From Scatosoma sp045632265 (lineage in GTDB: Bacteria > Bacillota > Clostridia > Christensenellales > Borkfalkiaceae), in NCBI GenBank assembly GCA_045632265.1, contig JAZQWG010000003.1, positions 1 through 64,000 of the forward strand: DNA of 64,000 nt, read 5' to 3'. The position numbers and the translations under genes were made by a program. Positions 52,452 to 60,667 of this stretch are shown here, in pieces. The notes under the pieces are model-generated. The model did not search any database. It saw only the letters and a list, made by a program, of their open reading frames with translations, and was not told where the DNA came from. Position 1 is the first letter of the stretch, and each line of letters opens with the position of its first letter.

Positions 52452-53111
52452 TTACTCCTTAACGACCTTTACTTTGAAGCCGTTGCCAATCCCTGCGGCG
52501 TTGGCATCGTCCGTATCCACGTGCATTTCCAAACGGAAATCGGGATGTACGCGCACTTGTACGTCATACCATCTCGTACGACGTCTGCCTTCTACGTCTA
52601 CCGTCACCGTTTCGCCGTCTTTAACGTTGAATTTTTCACCATCGGCAGGCGACATGTGAATATGTCGGTTTGCAATGATGCAACCTTCCTTCAATTCCAC
52701 TACGCCCTTCGGCCCGATAATCGTCACTCCCGCAGAACCTGCAATATTGCCCGATTCTCTTACGGGCGGTTTTACTTTCAACACGTAAGAATCAGTCATG
52801 GAAATTTCCACTTGCGAACTTTTACGAAGCGGTCCTAACACGCGTACGCCTTCAATAGGACGCATTGCAGGACCTATCAACGTCAACGTTTCTTTGCATG
52901 CGTATTGTCCCGGTTGCGACAAATCTTTAAGCGGCGTGAGCTCGTATCCTGCCCCAAAAAGCGTTTCCATATCCGCCTTGTTTAAGTGGATGTGTCTATT
53001 CGATACGCCTACGGGCACTTCGTTCGATGCGCTTGCGCTTGCCGTTGCACCGCCCATTTCGCCAAGAACTTTTCTTACCATTTCCGCAATTTTTGCACTT
53101 GAAATTTCCAT
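52452..53111 (-). CDS. pduL: Phosphate propanoyltransferase, microcompartment-targeted
   Basis: The 219-residue enzyme converts propionyl-CoA and phosphate to propionyl phosphate and recycles CoA inside the shell. Both PduL domains are present with zinc-binding NRHIHLN (about 37-43) and ANRHIHMSPADGE (about 147-159). An N-terminal amphipathic encapsulation helix (SSAKIAEMVRKVLGEM, about 4-19) is followed by a Gly/Ala/Ser linker. That helix and linker nearly match those of the zinc alcohol dehydrogenase of the same operon. The gene lies downstream of a terminator-like hairpin and a tandem repeat. Confidence 0.94.
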   Translation of the reverse strand: MEISSAKIAEMVRKVLGEMGGATASASASNEVPVGVSNRHIHLNKADMETLFGAGYELTPLKDLSQPGQYACKETLTLIGPAMRPIEGVRVLGPLRKSSQVEISMTDSYVLKVKPPVRESGNIAGSAGVTIIGPKGVVELKEGCIIANRHIHMSPADGEKFNVKDGETVTVDVEGRRRTRWYDVQVRVHPDFRLEMHVDTDDANAAGIGNGFKVKVVKE

Positions 53112-53170
53112 AACAAACCTTCCGTCTTTTTGTTGTTTTTTTCTCTCTTATCTTTGCGGCTTTTTGCCGC

Positions 53171-53234
53171 ATTTTAGGGTAGAATACCCCTATTTTAGGG
53201 TGCAATACCCCTTATTTTTGCGTAAAACACCCCT
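53171..53234. repeat. Three imperfect 21-22 bp tandem repeats between shell genes and pduL
   Basis: The units begin at 53171, 53192 and 53214 and follow the pattern ATTTTAGGGTNNAATACCCCT; the third is the most divergent. The first two can form small GGGT/ACCC hairpins. A further 20 bases lead into pduL-proximal sequence. Confidence 0.75.
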
Positions 53235-53285
53235 ATAACGGGCTTTTTTACGACTTTTTTGCCGCTTTATGCGATTGAAAAACCC

Positions 53286-53321
53286 CCACAGCATCCGCGA
53301 AATTTTGCGCGGATACTGTGG
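53286..53321 (-). terminator. Internal terminator or attenuator after the shell hexamer genes
   Basis: The stem CCACAGTATCCGCG/CGCGGATGCTGTGG is nearly perfect over 14 bp and is followed on the minus strand by GGGTTTTTC. It lies 22 bases after the last BMC-H gene and about 175 before pduL, inside the operon, so it should cause partial termination. Confidence 0.75.
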
Positions 53322-53342
53322 AAACCGTTGCTAAATAATAAC

Positions 53343-53615
53343 TTATTTAATAGCGGGAAGAAGTTTTTCAACGTCTGCGTGGGGTCTGGGGATTACGTGC
53401 GTAGCGATAACTTCGCCAAGCGACGTAGCTGCTGCCGAGCCAGCTTCTACAGCTGCTTTAACTGCGCCAACGTCACCACGAACCATAACGCTTACCAAAC
53501 CGCTACCGATCTTTTCGCTACCGATAAGAACAACGTTAGCTGCCTTTACCATAGCATCTGCTGCTTCGATTGCTGCTACGAGACCTCTCGTTTCAACCAT
53601 ACCTAATGCTTCCAT
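53343..53615 (-). CDS. BMC-H shell hexamer (PduA-like), copy 2
   Basis: The 90-residue hexameric shell protein is one BMC domain with pore-loop KIGSGL (about 35-40), as in PduA/PduJ. It differs from the product of 54004-54279 at a single position (Ser versus Cys, about 60), besides the extra initial Met of that copy. The ribosome binding site is TAGGAGG. PduA-type pores admit propanediol in the Pdu system. It is the last of four consecutive shell hexamer genes. Confidence 0.95.
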   Translation of the reverse strand: MEALGMVETRGLVAAIEAADAMVKAANVVLIGSEKIGSGLVSVMVRGDVGAVKAAVEAGSAAATSLGEVIATHVIPRPHADVEKLLPAIK

Positions 53616-53692
53616 TTTTAAAATCCTCCTAAAGATTTTTAATTTTTTTTGTTTTTTTATTTGTTAAAACCTTGTGGTTTTAATTGCCTTTT

Positions 53693-53965
53693 TTAACCCG
53701 TCGTTAAGAAACGCATAACGTCGGGGTGCGGACGTGCAATCACTTCACACACTTTAACGTTGCCTACCTCCGCCGCTGCGGCTGCGCCTGCTTGAAGCGC
53801 CGCCGTGCAAGCCGATACTTCGCCTTCAACGACAACCGTCACCAGTCTGCCGCCAAGACGCTTTTCTACGTGAATAAGCTTTACGTCCGCCGCCTTTACC
53901 ATCGCGTCAAGACCGGTGATTGCTGCAACCATCGCTTGCACTTCGAGTAACGCTATTGCTTTCAT
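53693..53965 (-). CDS. BMC-H shell hexamer with divergent pore
   Basis: The 90-residue protein is a single BMC domain but differs throughout from its two neighbours. The pore loop is KRLGGRL (about 35-41) in place of KIGSGL, adding positive charge, and the C-terminus ends RFLTTG. This suggests a pore selective for a larger or anionic molecule (inference). It lies between two nearly identical PduA-like genes. Confidence 0.93.
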   Translation of the reverse strand: MKAIALLEVQAMVAAITGLDAMVKAADVKLIHVEKRLGGRLVTVVVEGEVSACTAALQAGAAAAAEVGNVKVCEVIARPHPDVMRFLTTG

Positions 53966-54003
53966 AAAAACCTTCTCCTTAATTTACAAATCGTGTTTTA
54001 AGA

Positions 54004-54279
54004 TTATTTGATAGCGGGAAGAAGTTTTTCAACGTCTGCGTGAGGTCTGGGGATTACGTGCGTAGCGATAACTTCGCCAAGCGACGTAGCTGCTGCACAG
54101 CCAGCTTCAACAGCTGCCTTAACTGCGCCAACGTCACCACGAACCATAACGCTTACCAAACCGCTACCGATTTTTTCGCTGCCGATAAGTACAACGTTTG
54201 CTGCCTTTACCATTGCATCCGCTGCTTCAATTGCTGCTACCAAACCTCTCGTTTCTACCATGCCCAATGCTTCCATCAT
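54004..54279 (-). CDS. BMC-H shell hexamer (PduA-like), copy 1
   Basis: The 91-residue protein is identical to the 53343-53615 product except for one residue (Cys near 61 instead of Ser) and an extra initial Met. The first of two consecutive ATG codons has AAGGAG ten bases upstream. The near-identity points to a recent duplication or gene conversion, and the doubling raises the dose of the main shell tile. Confidence 0.95.
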   Translation of the reverse strand: MMEALGMVETRGLVAAIEAADAMVKAANVVLIGSEKIGSGLVSVMVRGDVGAVKAAVEAGCAAATSLGEVIATHVIPRPHADVEKLLPAIK

Positions 54280-54321
54280 TTTTGTAATTCTCCTTGAATT
54301 TTATTTTATTTTTTTATTTTT

Positions 54322-54639
54322 TTATCTTAATTTGTCTTTGCCGAGTGCACTCAAACGAGCAAACCACTCGATTTCTTCGCTTTGTCTTGCAATTACTTTA
54401 TGCGTAATGTACAAGCCACGTTTTTCGGCTTCCTCTTTACCCGCTTGCACCGAAGCTTCTACTGCCGCCGCGCTGCCTTCAACTTTGATTGCCATAACCA
54501 AAGGCACACGCGCGGAATCGCCCGCTGCGGGTTTATTCTTATCAATAGCCACCACTTCAACTTCGGCAGCTTTTGCCATCTTGTCGGCAACTACGATAGC
54601 GGTAGCGAAGCCGAAGACTTCTATCATACCAAGTGCCAT
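54322..54639 (-). CDS. Extended BMC-H shell protein
   Basis: The 105-residue protein has a BMC domain with a longer pore-loop insertion (DKNKPAAGDSARVP, about 34-47) and a C-terminal extension ending LSALGKDKLR. Its start MALGMIEVFGFATAI is typical of BMC-H proteins. The insertion could narrow or gate the pore. It is the first shell gene of the operon and follows the zinc alcohol dehydrogenase by 19 bases. Confidence 0.88.
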   Translation of the reverse strand: MALGMIEVFGFATAIVVADKMAKAAEVEVVAIDKNKPAAGDSARVPLVMAIKVEGSAAAVEASVQAGKEEAEKRGLYITHKVIARQSEEIEWFARLSALGKDKLR

Positions 54640-54658
54640 ACGATTATCTCCTTAGCGC

Positions 54659-55864
54659 TTATTTTGCAACGTAGCAGATTTTGATACCCTTTTGCGCCAC
54701 GTTCGTTTCCATCGCTTCGTTCAACTGATCGAGCGAGTATTCGTGCGTGATCAAATCGCATACGGGAATCTTCATTTCTCTTGCTTGACGAAGGAATGCC
54801 ATCGTCGTAGGATAATCGTCTGCGCTATAGTCCCAAGAACCAACGAGGTTGATTTCCTTATTGCACATTGCAAAGTGGGGATTTACGTTGTATTCGCCGT
54901 TATTTACGAAGAAGCCCATTTCGCAAAGGCCACCACCACGACGGATGTATTCGTAAATATCTTTTGCTGCTGCGGGTGCGCCCGTGCATTGGAAAGCAAA
55001 GTCAGCACCTACGCCGTTTGCAACGCTCTTAACGTAATTCACTCTCGTAGCAAGGTCGGGCATTTCACGGAAGTTGATAACCGTTTTTGCGCCGAGTTTC
55101 TTAGCCATTTCCAAACGCATCGGCGTGCCGTCGATTGCGATGATGTGGTTGATACCTGCCGCGCGAAGTACGCTGATCATAACCAAACCTACGGGACCAA
55201 GACCTTGGATAAGGACTTTGGAATTGAAGTTGATAAGACCGGTCGTTTGCGCTCTCTTCAATGCGTGTACGCATACGCAAGCGAGTTCGAGAATCATTCT
55301 TTCTTTCAAATCCAAATCGTTTACTACGAAATAGGTAGAACCTTTGCCACGGATAAGCAAGTATTCAGCAAACCAACCAGTAAAGGGGTTTGCATCGCTG
55401 TGAGGAATCAAACCGAACACGCCTTGCTTATCGCAAAGGTTGGTGTTTGCGGGTTGATTGCGACAAATGTAGCATTCGCCACAGCTGATAACGCTCGTTA
55501 CGAGCTTGTCGCCCACTTTGATAGGCTTGCCCGACGTATCCGCTTTAATGTTTTTACCAAGGTAAACGATTTCACCCGTACCTTCGTGGCCAAGCGTGAC
55601 GGGGATAATCCCGAACGGGTCAGCTTTCCATTCGTGTACGTCCGTACCGCAAACGCCGCAACCTTCTACTTTAACAAGGATGTCGTCGTCCGTCAATGCG
55701 GGGATAGCGAATTCTTTTACTTCGATTTTCTTTTGAGCCGTAAGCATTGCAACCTTTGCCGTCTTGGGAATTTTACCGCCGCAACCGCAAGAAGCTTTTG
55801 CGCCGCCCATTTCGCCAAGGATTTTACGTACGATGCTCTCTACTTGAGAAGATGTAATATCCAT
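54659..55864 (-). CDS. Microcompartment-targeted zinc alcohol dehydrogenase
   Basis: The 401-residue MDR-family dehydrogenase has catalytic-zinc residues in GCGVCGTDVHEW (about 68-79) and GHEG (about 93), four structural-zinc cysteines (CGECYICR ... NLC, about 123-139) and the Rossmann motif QGLGPVGLV (about 211-219). An N-terminal encapsulation helix (SSQVESIVRKILGEM, about 5-19) precedes a Gly/Cys-rich linker. It would reduce propionaldehyde to propanol and regenerate NAD+. In aldolase-containing glycyl-radical microcompartments it, or an unlinked enzyme, must also reduce lactaldehyde to propanediol. No iron-type alcohol dehydrogenase is present. Confidence 0.9.
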   Translation of the reverse strand: MDITSSQVESIVRKILGEMGGAKASCGCGGKIPKTAKVAMLTAQKKIEVKEFAIPALTDDDILVKVEGCGVCGTDVHEWKADPFGIIPVTLGHEGTGEIVYLGKNIKADTSGKPIKVGDKLVTSVISCGECYICRNQPANTNLCDKQGVFGLIPHSDANPFTGWFAEYLLIRGKGSTYFVVNDLDLKERMILELACVCVHALKRAQTTGLINFNSKVLIQGLGPVGLVMISVLRAAGINHIIAIDGTPMRLEMAKKLGAKTVINFREMPDLATRVNYVKSVANGVGADFAFQCTGAPAAAKDIYEYIRRGGGLCEMGFFVNNGEYNVNPHFAMCNKEINLVGSWDYSADDYPTTMAFLRQAREMKIPVCDLITHEYSLDQLNEAMETNVAQKGIKICYVAK

Positions 55865-55886
55865 GATTTTTCTCTCCTTTATTTCC

Positions 55887-57344
55887 TTAAATAATGCGGA
55901 AGCTTTCGCTTAAAACGCAACGACGGAATCTCGTAAAGCTACGTGCGCTGGTCAAGCCTTCGCCCGTAGGACCTGCGATCGTGAACGTCGTGTGTCCTTC
56001 TCCGCCGAAACCGATACCTGCATACGAAGGTGCATTCTTAACGAAAATCGTCGTTTCCACCGCGCGAGCAAATCTCGTCAAGTGGTCGATGTTCTTCGAG
56101 TGCATGTGCGCCGTATGTCTATTACCGTGTTCCGCTTTAACCGCCAAGTCGATTGCTTGATCGATGTCGTTTACACGCACGATAGGCAAAATCGGCATCA
56201 TGAGTTCTTCTTGAACGAAGGGATGATCGAAACCCGTTTCGCAAATGATACAACGGATGTTTCCGCCTACCTTTACGCCGATTTTATCGAGCAACACCGC
56301 CGCGTCGCGACCAACACAATCACGGCTGATCGTCTTCTTCACGATACCCGTCTTAGGGTTTTTGCTGTCAACGAGTACGATATTAGCAAGTTTGCTTGCT
56401 TGTTCAGCCGTAATCAAATACGCGCCGTTCTTTTGCATTTCGGCAATAAGTTGATCTGCAATGTTCTTAAATGCAAACACTTCTTTTTCCGCAATACAAG
56501 GCAAGTTGTTGTCAAACGTACAACCGTCGATGATGTCTTTTGCTGCTTTGGGAATATTCGCCGTGTCGTCTACGATTACGGGAGGGTTACCCGCACCTGC
56601 GCCGATGGCTTTCTTTCCGCTGGAAAGCACGCTTCTAACAACCCCAGGGCCGCCCGTACATACGAGCAAACGGATGTTGGGGTGTTTATACATGATTTGA
56701 GCCGTGTCCAACGTGGGTTTAACCACGGATGCAACGAGGACGTTAGGGCCGCCTGCCATTGCACTTGCGCGGTTGATTAAGTCTACCGCGTAGTTGGACG
56801 TCGAGATTGCGTTGGGGTGGGGGTTGAATACCACGCCGTTGCCTGCCGCAATCATACCGATACTATTACAAATTACCGTTTCCGAAGGATTGGTGCTGGG
56901 GGTGATGCTGCCCACAACGCCGAAAGGCGCCATTTCCGTGAGCGTAAGACCGTAGTCCCCCGTCTTTACTTGTGCGACGATGTCAGCCGTGCCAGGCGTT
57001 TTGTCCGCAACGAGCATGTGTTTTGCCGTTTTGTGTTCGACACGACCCATCTTCGTTTCCGCTACGCCGAGTGCCGCCATGATCGGAGCTTCTTTACGGC
57101 ACAAATCACGGATATTTGCGATAACTTTTTCTCTTTCTTCCAACGACATAGCGCGGATTGCTTTATAACCAGCAGTCGCTGCATCGATGGCGTCGTTCAT
57201 ATCCGCGTAAATACCGATGAGCTTACGACCATTGTACTGCGTCGAATCCCAATCGTTTCTTACGGTGGAAGCTGCGCCGCCGAGATTTTTAATCACTTGC
57301 GCGATTACTTTCTCGATTTGGGCTTCCGTCCAATTGATTGCCAT
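55887..57344 (-). CDS. pduP: CoA-acylating propionaldehyde dehydrogenase
   Basis: The 485-residue enzyme oxidises propionaldehyde to propionyl-CoA with NAD+. The active-site Cys is in NNLPCIAEKE (about 280), with TGGPGVVR (about 229-236) and GVVGSITPSTNP (about 133-144) as CoA-acylating dehydrogenase signatures. The N-terminal helix WTEAQIEKVIAQVIKNLGG (about 5-23) is an encapsulation peptide followed by a flexible linker. The next upstream gene is the aldolase, 58 bases away. Confidence 0.95.
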   Translation of the reverse strand: MAINWTEAQIEKVIAQVIKNLGGAASTVRNDWDSTQYNGRKLIGIYADMNDAIDAATAGYKAIRAMSLEEREKVIANIRDLCRKEAPIMAALGVAETKMGRVEHKTAKHMLVADKTPGTADIVAQVKTGDYGLTLTEMAPFGVVGSITPSTNPSETVICNSIGMIAAGNGVVFNPHPNAISTSNYAVDLINRASAMAGGPNVLVASVVKPTLDTAQIMYKHPNIRLLVCTGGPGVVRSVLSSGKKAIGAGAGNPPVIVDDTANIPKAAKDIIDGCTFDNNLPCIAEKEVFAFKNIADQLIAEMQKNGAYLITAEQASKLANIVLVDSKNPKTGIVKKTISRDCVGRDAAVLLDKIGVKVGGNIRCIICETGFDHPFVQEELMMPILPIVRVNDIDQAIDLAVKAEHGNRHTAHMHSKNIDHLTRFARAVETTIFVKNAPSYAGIGFGGEGHTTFTIAGPTGEGLTSARSFTRFRRCVLSESFRII

Positions 57345-57402
57345 AGCTGTTTCTCCTTTTTAGACTATATGGATGAGTTTACGCTCTCGCGTAAAATATC
57401 AA

Positions 57403-58152
57403 TTATTTGCCAAGTGCTGCAAGAACTTTCTTCGTGATAGCTTCAACGAGGTCAGCATTTGCACCGCAACCGCAGGATTCTTCTTCGCATTCGATACCAG
57501 GGTGACGGCCGGGCAAGTTCATCTTCTTTCTCAAATCCATAAGCTTCTTGAGTTGGTCGCAGGAAATTTCGTGAACTGCGCCAAGGTCCATAGCGTGCTT
57601 GCAAATAACTGCGTTGAATTCTACTTCTTCCATAACGAAGAACGCTTTGGTAAGGTTGCAACCAACCGTCAAAGCACCGTGGTTACGAAGCAAGAACGCG
57701 TCGTGGTTTTGAAGGTACGGATCGAGCGAATCGGGAATTTCCATCGTGGAGGGAGTACCGTAGTCGCAGGTGGGAACAGCGCCGATCGTCAAAACCGCTT
57801 CGGGAAGCACGTATTGATCAAGGTCGATGTCTGCAACGGTGAACGCCGTAGCAACGGGAGGGTGTGCGTGCACAACTGCCGTAACGTCGGGACGTTCGCG
57901 ATATACTCTCATGTGCATTTTGATTTCGGAAGAAGGATTGAGTTTACCTTCCAACTTCTTACCGTTCTTGTCAACCTTGATAATCATATCAGGCGTCAAG
58001 GATGCTTTGGATACGCCCGTAGGGGTGCAGTAGAATTCGTTATCGCTAATCTTAACGGAAATATTACCGTCGTTTGCAGCAACGAAACCTTTTTGCCAAA
58101 GTTTAAGACCTACTTCGCAAATTTCTTTCTTAATCTCGAATGGGGATTTCAT
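57403..58152 (-). CDS. Class II sugar-phosphate aldolase, microcompartment-targeted (rhamnulose-1-phosphate type)
   Basis: The 249-residue zinc aldolase cleaves a 6-deoxyketose-1-phosphate to DHAP and lactaldehyde. The zinc-binding histidines lie in VVHAHPP (about 93-99) and further on in LLRNHGALT (about 153-161); the catalytic Glu is in SSEIKMHM (about 72-79). The fold is that of L-fuculose-1-phosphate aldolases, but the neighbouring rhamnose isomerase and rhamnulokinase indicate L-rhamnulose-1-phosphate as substrate. The C-terminus has a Cys/Gly linker (EESCGCGAN) and an amphipathic encapsulation helix (ADLVEAITKKVLAALGK). Cleavage in the shell would confine lactaldehyde. Confidence 0.9.
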   Translation of the reverse strand: MKSPFEIKKEICEVGLKLWQKGFVAANDGNISVKISDNEFYCTPTGVSKASLTPDMIIKVDKNGKKLEGKLNPSSEIKMHMRVYRERPDVTAVVHAHPPVATAFTVADIDLDQYVLPEAVLTIGAVPTCDYGTPSTMEIPDSLDPYLQNHDAFLLRNHGALTVGCNLTKAFFVMEEVEFNAVICKHAMDLGAVHEISCDQLKKLMDLRKKMNLPGRHPGIECEEESCGCGANADLVEAITKKVLAALGK

Positions 58153-58181
58153 ATTAGTTCTCCTTTTCTATATATATTTTT

Positions 58182-59372
58182 TTATTTTGTCAAATTTTGA
58201 GTGTCGAGAGCAATCATATACTCTTCGTTGGTGGGGATAACGTAGGTTTTTACCTTCGCACCCTTTGCGCTGATGTCTGCATCTTCGCCGCGAGGACAGG
58301 TGTTGTTGATTTCTTTATCAATTTCAACGCCAAGCCAGTCAAGCCCGTCGCAAACCTTTTCTCTAAGTTCTCTATCGTTTTCGCCGATACCCGCCGTGAA
58401 TACCAAAGCATCCACACCGTTCATTTCAGCGATGTACGAGCCGATAATCTTTTTGATGTTATGTACCAAAATCTTAAGGGCAAGTTGTGCACGAGCGTTG
58501 CCTTCCGCCGCCGCGTTGCTTACGTCACGGCAGTCACTGGAAATACCCGATACACCGAGCAAGCCCGATTTATTGTTGAGCACTTTTTCCACTTCTTCCG
58601 CCGAGATGCCCTTCTTTTTCATAATGTACATAGGCACCGTGGGATCGAGCGCGCCGCTACGCGTGCCCATGGGTACGCCGTCTTGGGGCGTGAAGCCCAT
58701 CGACGTATCAATTGCCTTGCCGTTTACCGTCGCCGTAATGGACGAGCCGTTGCCAAGGTGGCAAGTGATAATTTTCGCATCTTTGTTTCCAAGCATTTCC
58801 GCAGCTTTTGCCGCAACGTATCTATGCGACGTGCCGTGGAAGCCGTAACGACGAATCTTGTATTCTTCATACAATTCGTAAGGGATAGGATATACGTACG
58901 CTTCTTCTTTCATGTTGGAATAGTACGACGTATCGAATACACCTACGTGTTTGATGTCGGGCATAACTTCCTTACAAGCCTTGAAACCGCTGATTGCGGG
59001 AGGACCGTGCAAGGGGTTAAGTTCGCAAATGCTTTCCAAATACTTGATTTCGTCTTCGCCGAGCACTGCCGATGCGCGGAGTTTTTCGCCGCCATGCGCA
59101 AATCTGTGCCCTACTGCCGCAATTTCCTTTACGCTGCCGATTACGCCAAGCTTTTCATCGGTGAGCAAGCCGAGCACGCATTCGATTGCGGCACGGTGGT
59201 TGGGGAAATCTGCCGAAGTTTTGTAATCCGCTTTGCCAGGGCATTTATGCGTGACCACGCCGTCAATGCCGATTCTTTCGCAGTTGCCCTTTGCTATCGC
59301 CGTATTCGTTTCCATATCAAAAAGTTGATATTTAAGCGAAGAGCTACCTGCATTTACAACCAAAATCTTCAC
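58182..59372 (-). CDS. ackA: Acetate/propionate kinase (AckA family)
   Basis: The 396-residue enzyme makes ATP from an acyl phosphate; in this operon the substrate is probably propionyl phosphate made by PduL. It has VNAGSSSLKYQLF (about 5-17), HLGNGSS (phosphate-binding, about 205-211) and FTAGIGEND (about 325-333). The start codon is GTG, with an AGAGG sequence that overlaps the end of rhaA, so it is translationally coupled. It carries no encapsulation peptide and should be cytosolic. Confidence 0.95.
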   Translation of the reverse strand: MKILVVNAGSSSLKYQLFDMETNTAIAKGNCERIGIDGVVTHKCPGKADYKTSADFPNHRAAIECVLGLLTDEKLGVIGSVKEIAAVGHRFAHGGEKLRASAVLGEDEIKYLESICELNPLHGPPAISGFKACKEVMPDIKHVGVFDTSYYSNMKEEAYVYPIPYELYEEYKIRRYGFHGTSHRYVAAKAAEMLGNKDAKIITCHLGNGSSITATVNGKAIDTSMGFTPQDGVPMGTRSGALDPTVPMYIMKKKGISAEEVEKVLNNKSGLLGVSGISSDCRDVSNAAAEGNARAQLALKILVHNIKKIIGSYIAEMNGVDALVFTAGIGENDRELREKVCDGLDWLGVEIDKEINNTCPRGEDADISAKGAKVKTYVIPTNEEYMIALDTQNLTK

Positions 59373-59375
59373 GTC

Positions 59376-60620
59376 TTAACCTCTCTTTGCAATTACTTCT
59401 TTTTCAAATTTTTCTACTTCTTCCCACCAGTCTTCGGAAAGTCCTTGGCGAGCAAGATATTCGTTCCAAACGTCTACAAACGGGAGATATTTAACTCTTT
59501 CGTGCATGTAGAACACTTTGGTATAATTGCCTTCGTCTTGCAATTTCTTCATTTCCGCATACGGTTGCAAAATTGCGGAAAGGAGCGCTTTTTGCATCGA
59601 GCGTACACCCGTAACCCAAGCGCACAAACGGTTGATAGAAGCATCGAAATAGTCGAGCGCTACAACCACTTTATCGTCCGCGTCGTTGCGGATAATTTCT
59701 TTGGAAAGTTCTTTAAGTTCGTCGTCCACTACGATTACGTGGTCGCTATCCCATCTAACGGGACGGGAAACGTGGAGTTGCACTTTATCATAGAAAGCAA
59801 GCATCGAAGGAATCTTATCGGAAACGACTTCCGTGGGATGATAGTGACCCGTATCGAGCAAGCAGCAGATGCCGCGCGTAGCTGCGTAGTTTTGATAGAA
59901 TTCGTTGCTGCCCACCGTGTAGCTTTCTACGCCGATACCAAATACTTTGCTTTCAACTGCGGGGATAACCCATTCCTTATCGTAACCTTCAAGCACTTCG
60001 TCCAACGATTTCTTCAAACGAAGACGGGGGCCAAGTCTATCAGCGGGGATATCTTTCGTGCCGTCGGGTACCCAAAGGTTTACGCAGCAAGGGCTGCCCA
60101 TTGCTTTACCGATTTCAGCGGCAATCTTCATACAAGCTTTACCGTGGTTTACCCAGAATTTTCTTACGTTTTCATCGGGGGAAGAAAGGGACAAGCCGTC
60201 TTTCATCATCGGGTGAGAGAACCACGTGGGGTTGAAGTCAACGCCTTCCAAGCCCGTTTCTTTCGCCCATTTAACCCAAGGTTCAAAATGCTTATATTCG
60301 TACGCATCTCTATCAACCTTGCCTTTATCTTCGCCAAGGAGCGCATAGCAAGCGTGCACGTTTACTCTCTTCTTACCGGGCATCAATTTGAAAGCCGTCG
60401 TAAGGTCTGCAAAGAGTTCTTCGGGCGTTCTTGCTCTACCGGGGTAATTACCCGTCGTTTGGATACCACCGGAAAGGGAATCGCTACCGTCGAAACCGAT
60501 AACGTCGTCACCTTGCCAGCAATGTACGCTTACGGAAAGTTTTGCAAGTCTTTCCATTGCTGCTTCGGTGTCAATACCAAATTGCGCATAAATCTTTTTT
60601 GCTTCTTCGTATCTGGACAT
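59376..60620 (-). CDS. rhaA: L-rhamnose isomerase
   Basis: The 414-residue enzyme converts L-rhamnose to L-rhamnulose. It has the HCWQGDDVIGFDG region (about 33-45), NPTWFSHPMM (about 129-138) and LLDTGHYHPTE (about 255-265) with metal-binding residues of the RhaA family. A clear AAGGAG precedes the ATG. It has no encapsulation peptide. The 3-base gap to ackA and 47 bases to rhaB place all three in one transcript. Confidence 0.96.
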   Translation of the reverse strand: MSRYEEAKKIYAQFGIDTEAAMERLAKLSVSVHCWQGDDVIGFDGSDSLSGGIQTTGNYPGRARTPEELFADLTTAFKLMPGKKRVNVHACYALLGEDKGKVDRDAYEYKHFEPWVKWAKETGLEGVDFNPTWFSHPMMKDGLSLSSPDENVRKFWVNHGKACMKIAAEIGKAMGSPCCVNLWVPDGTKDIPADRLGPRLRLKKSLDEVLEGYDKEWVIPAVESKVFGIGVESYTVGSNEFYQNYAATRGICCLLDTGHYHPTEVVSDKIPSMLAFYDKVQLHVSRPVRWDSDHVIVVDDELKELSKEIIRNDADDKVVVALDYFDASINRLCAWVTGVRSMQKALLSAILQPYAEMKKLQDEGNYTKVFYMHERVKYLPFVDVWNEYLARQGLSEDWWEEVEKFEKEVIAKRG

Positions 60621-60667
60621 ATATAACTCCTTAAAAATAATTTTCTTTTATGTTTTTTCGCCCACAC

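Noticed and set aside
53171..53234. Short tandem repeats that could suggest a CRISPR or origin iteron array
   Set aside because: There are only three imperfect 21-22 bp units without spacers, and no cas or replication genes nearby.
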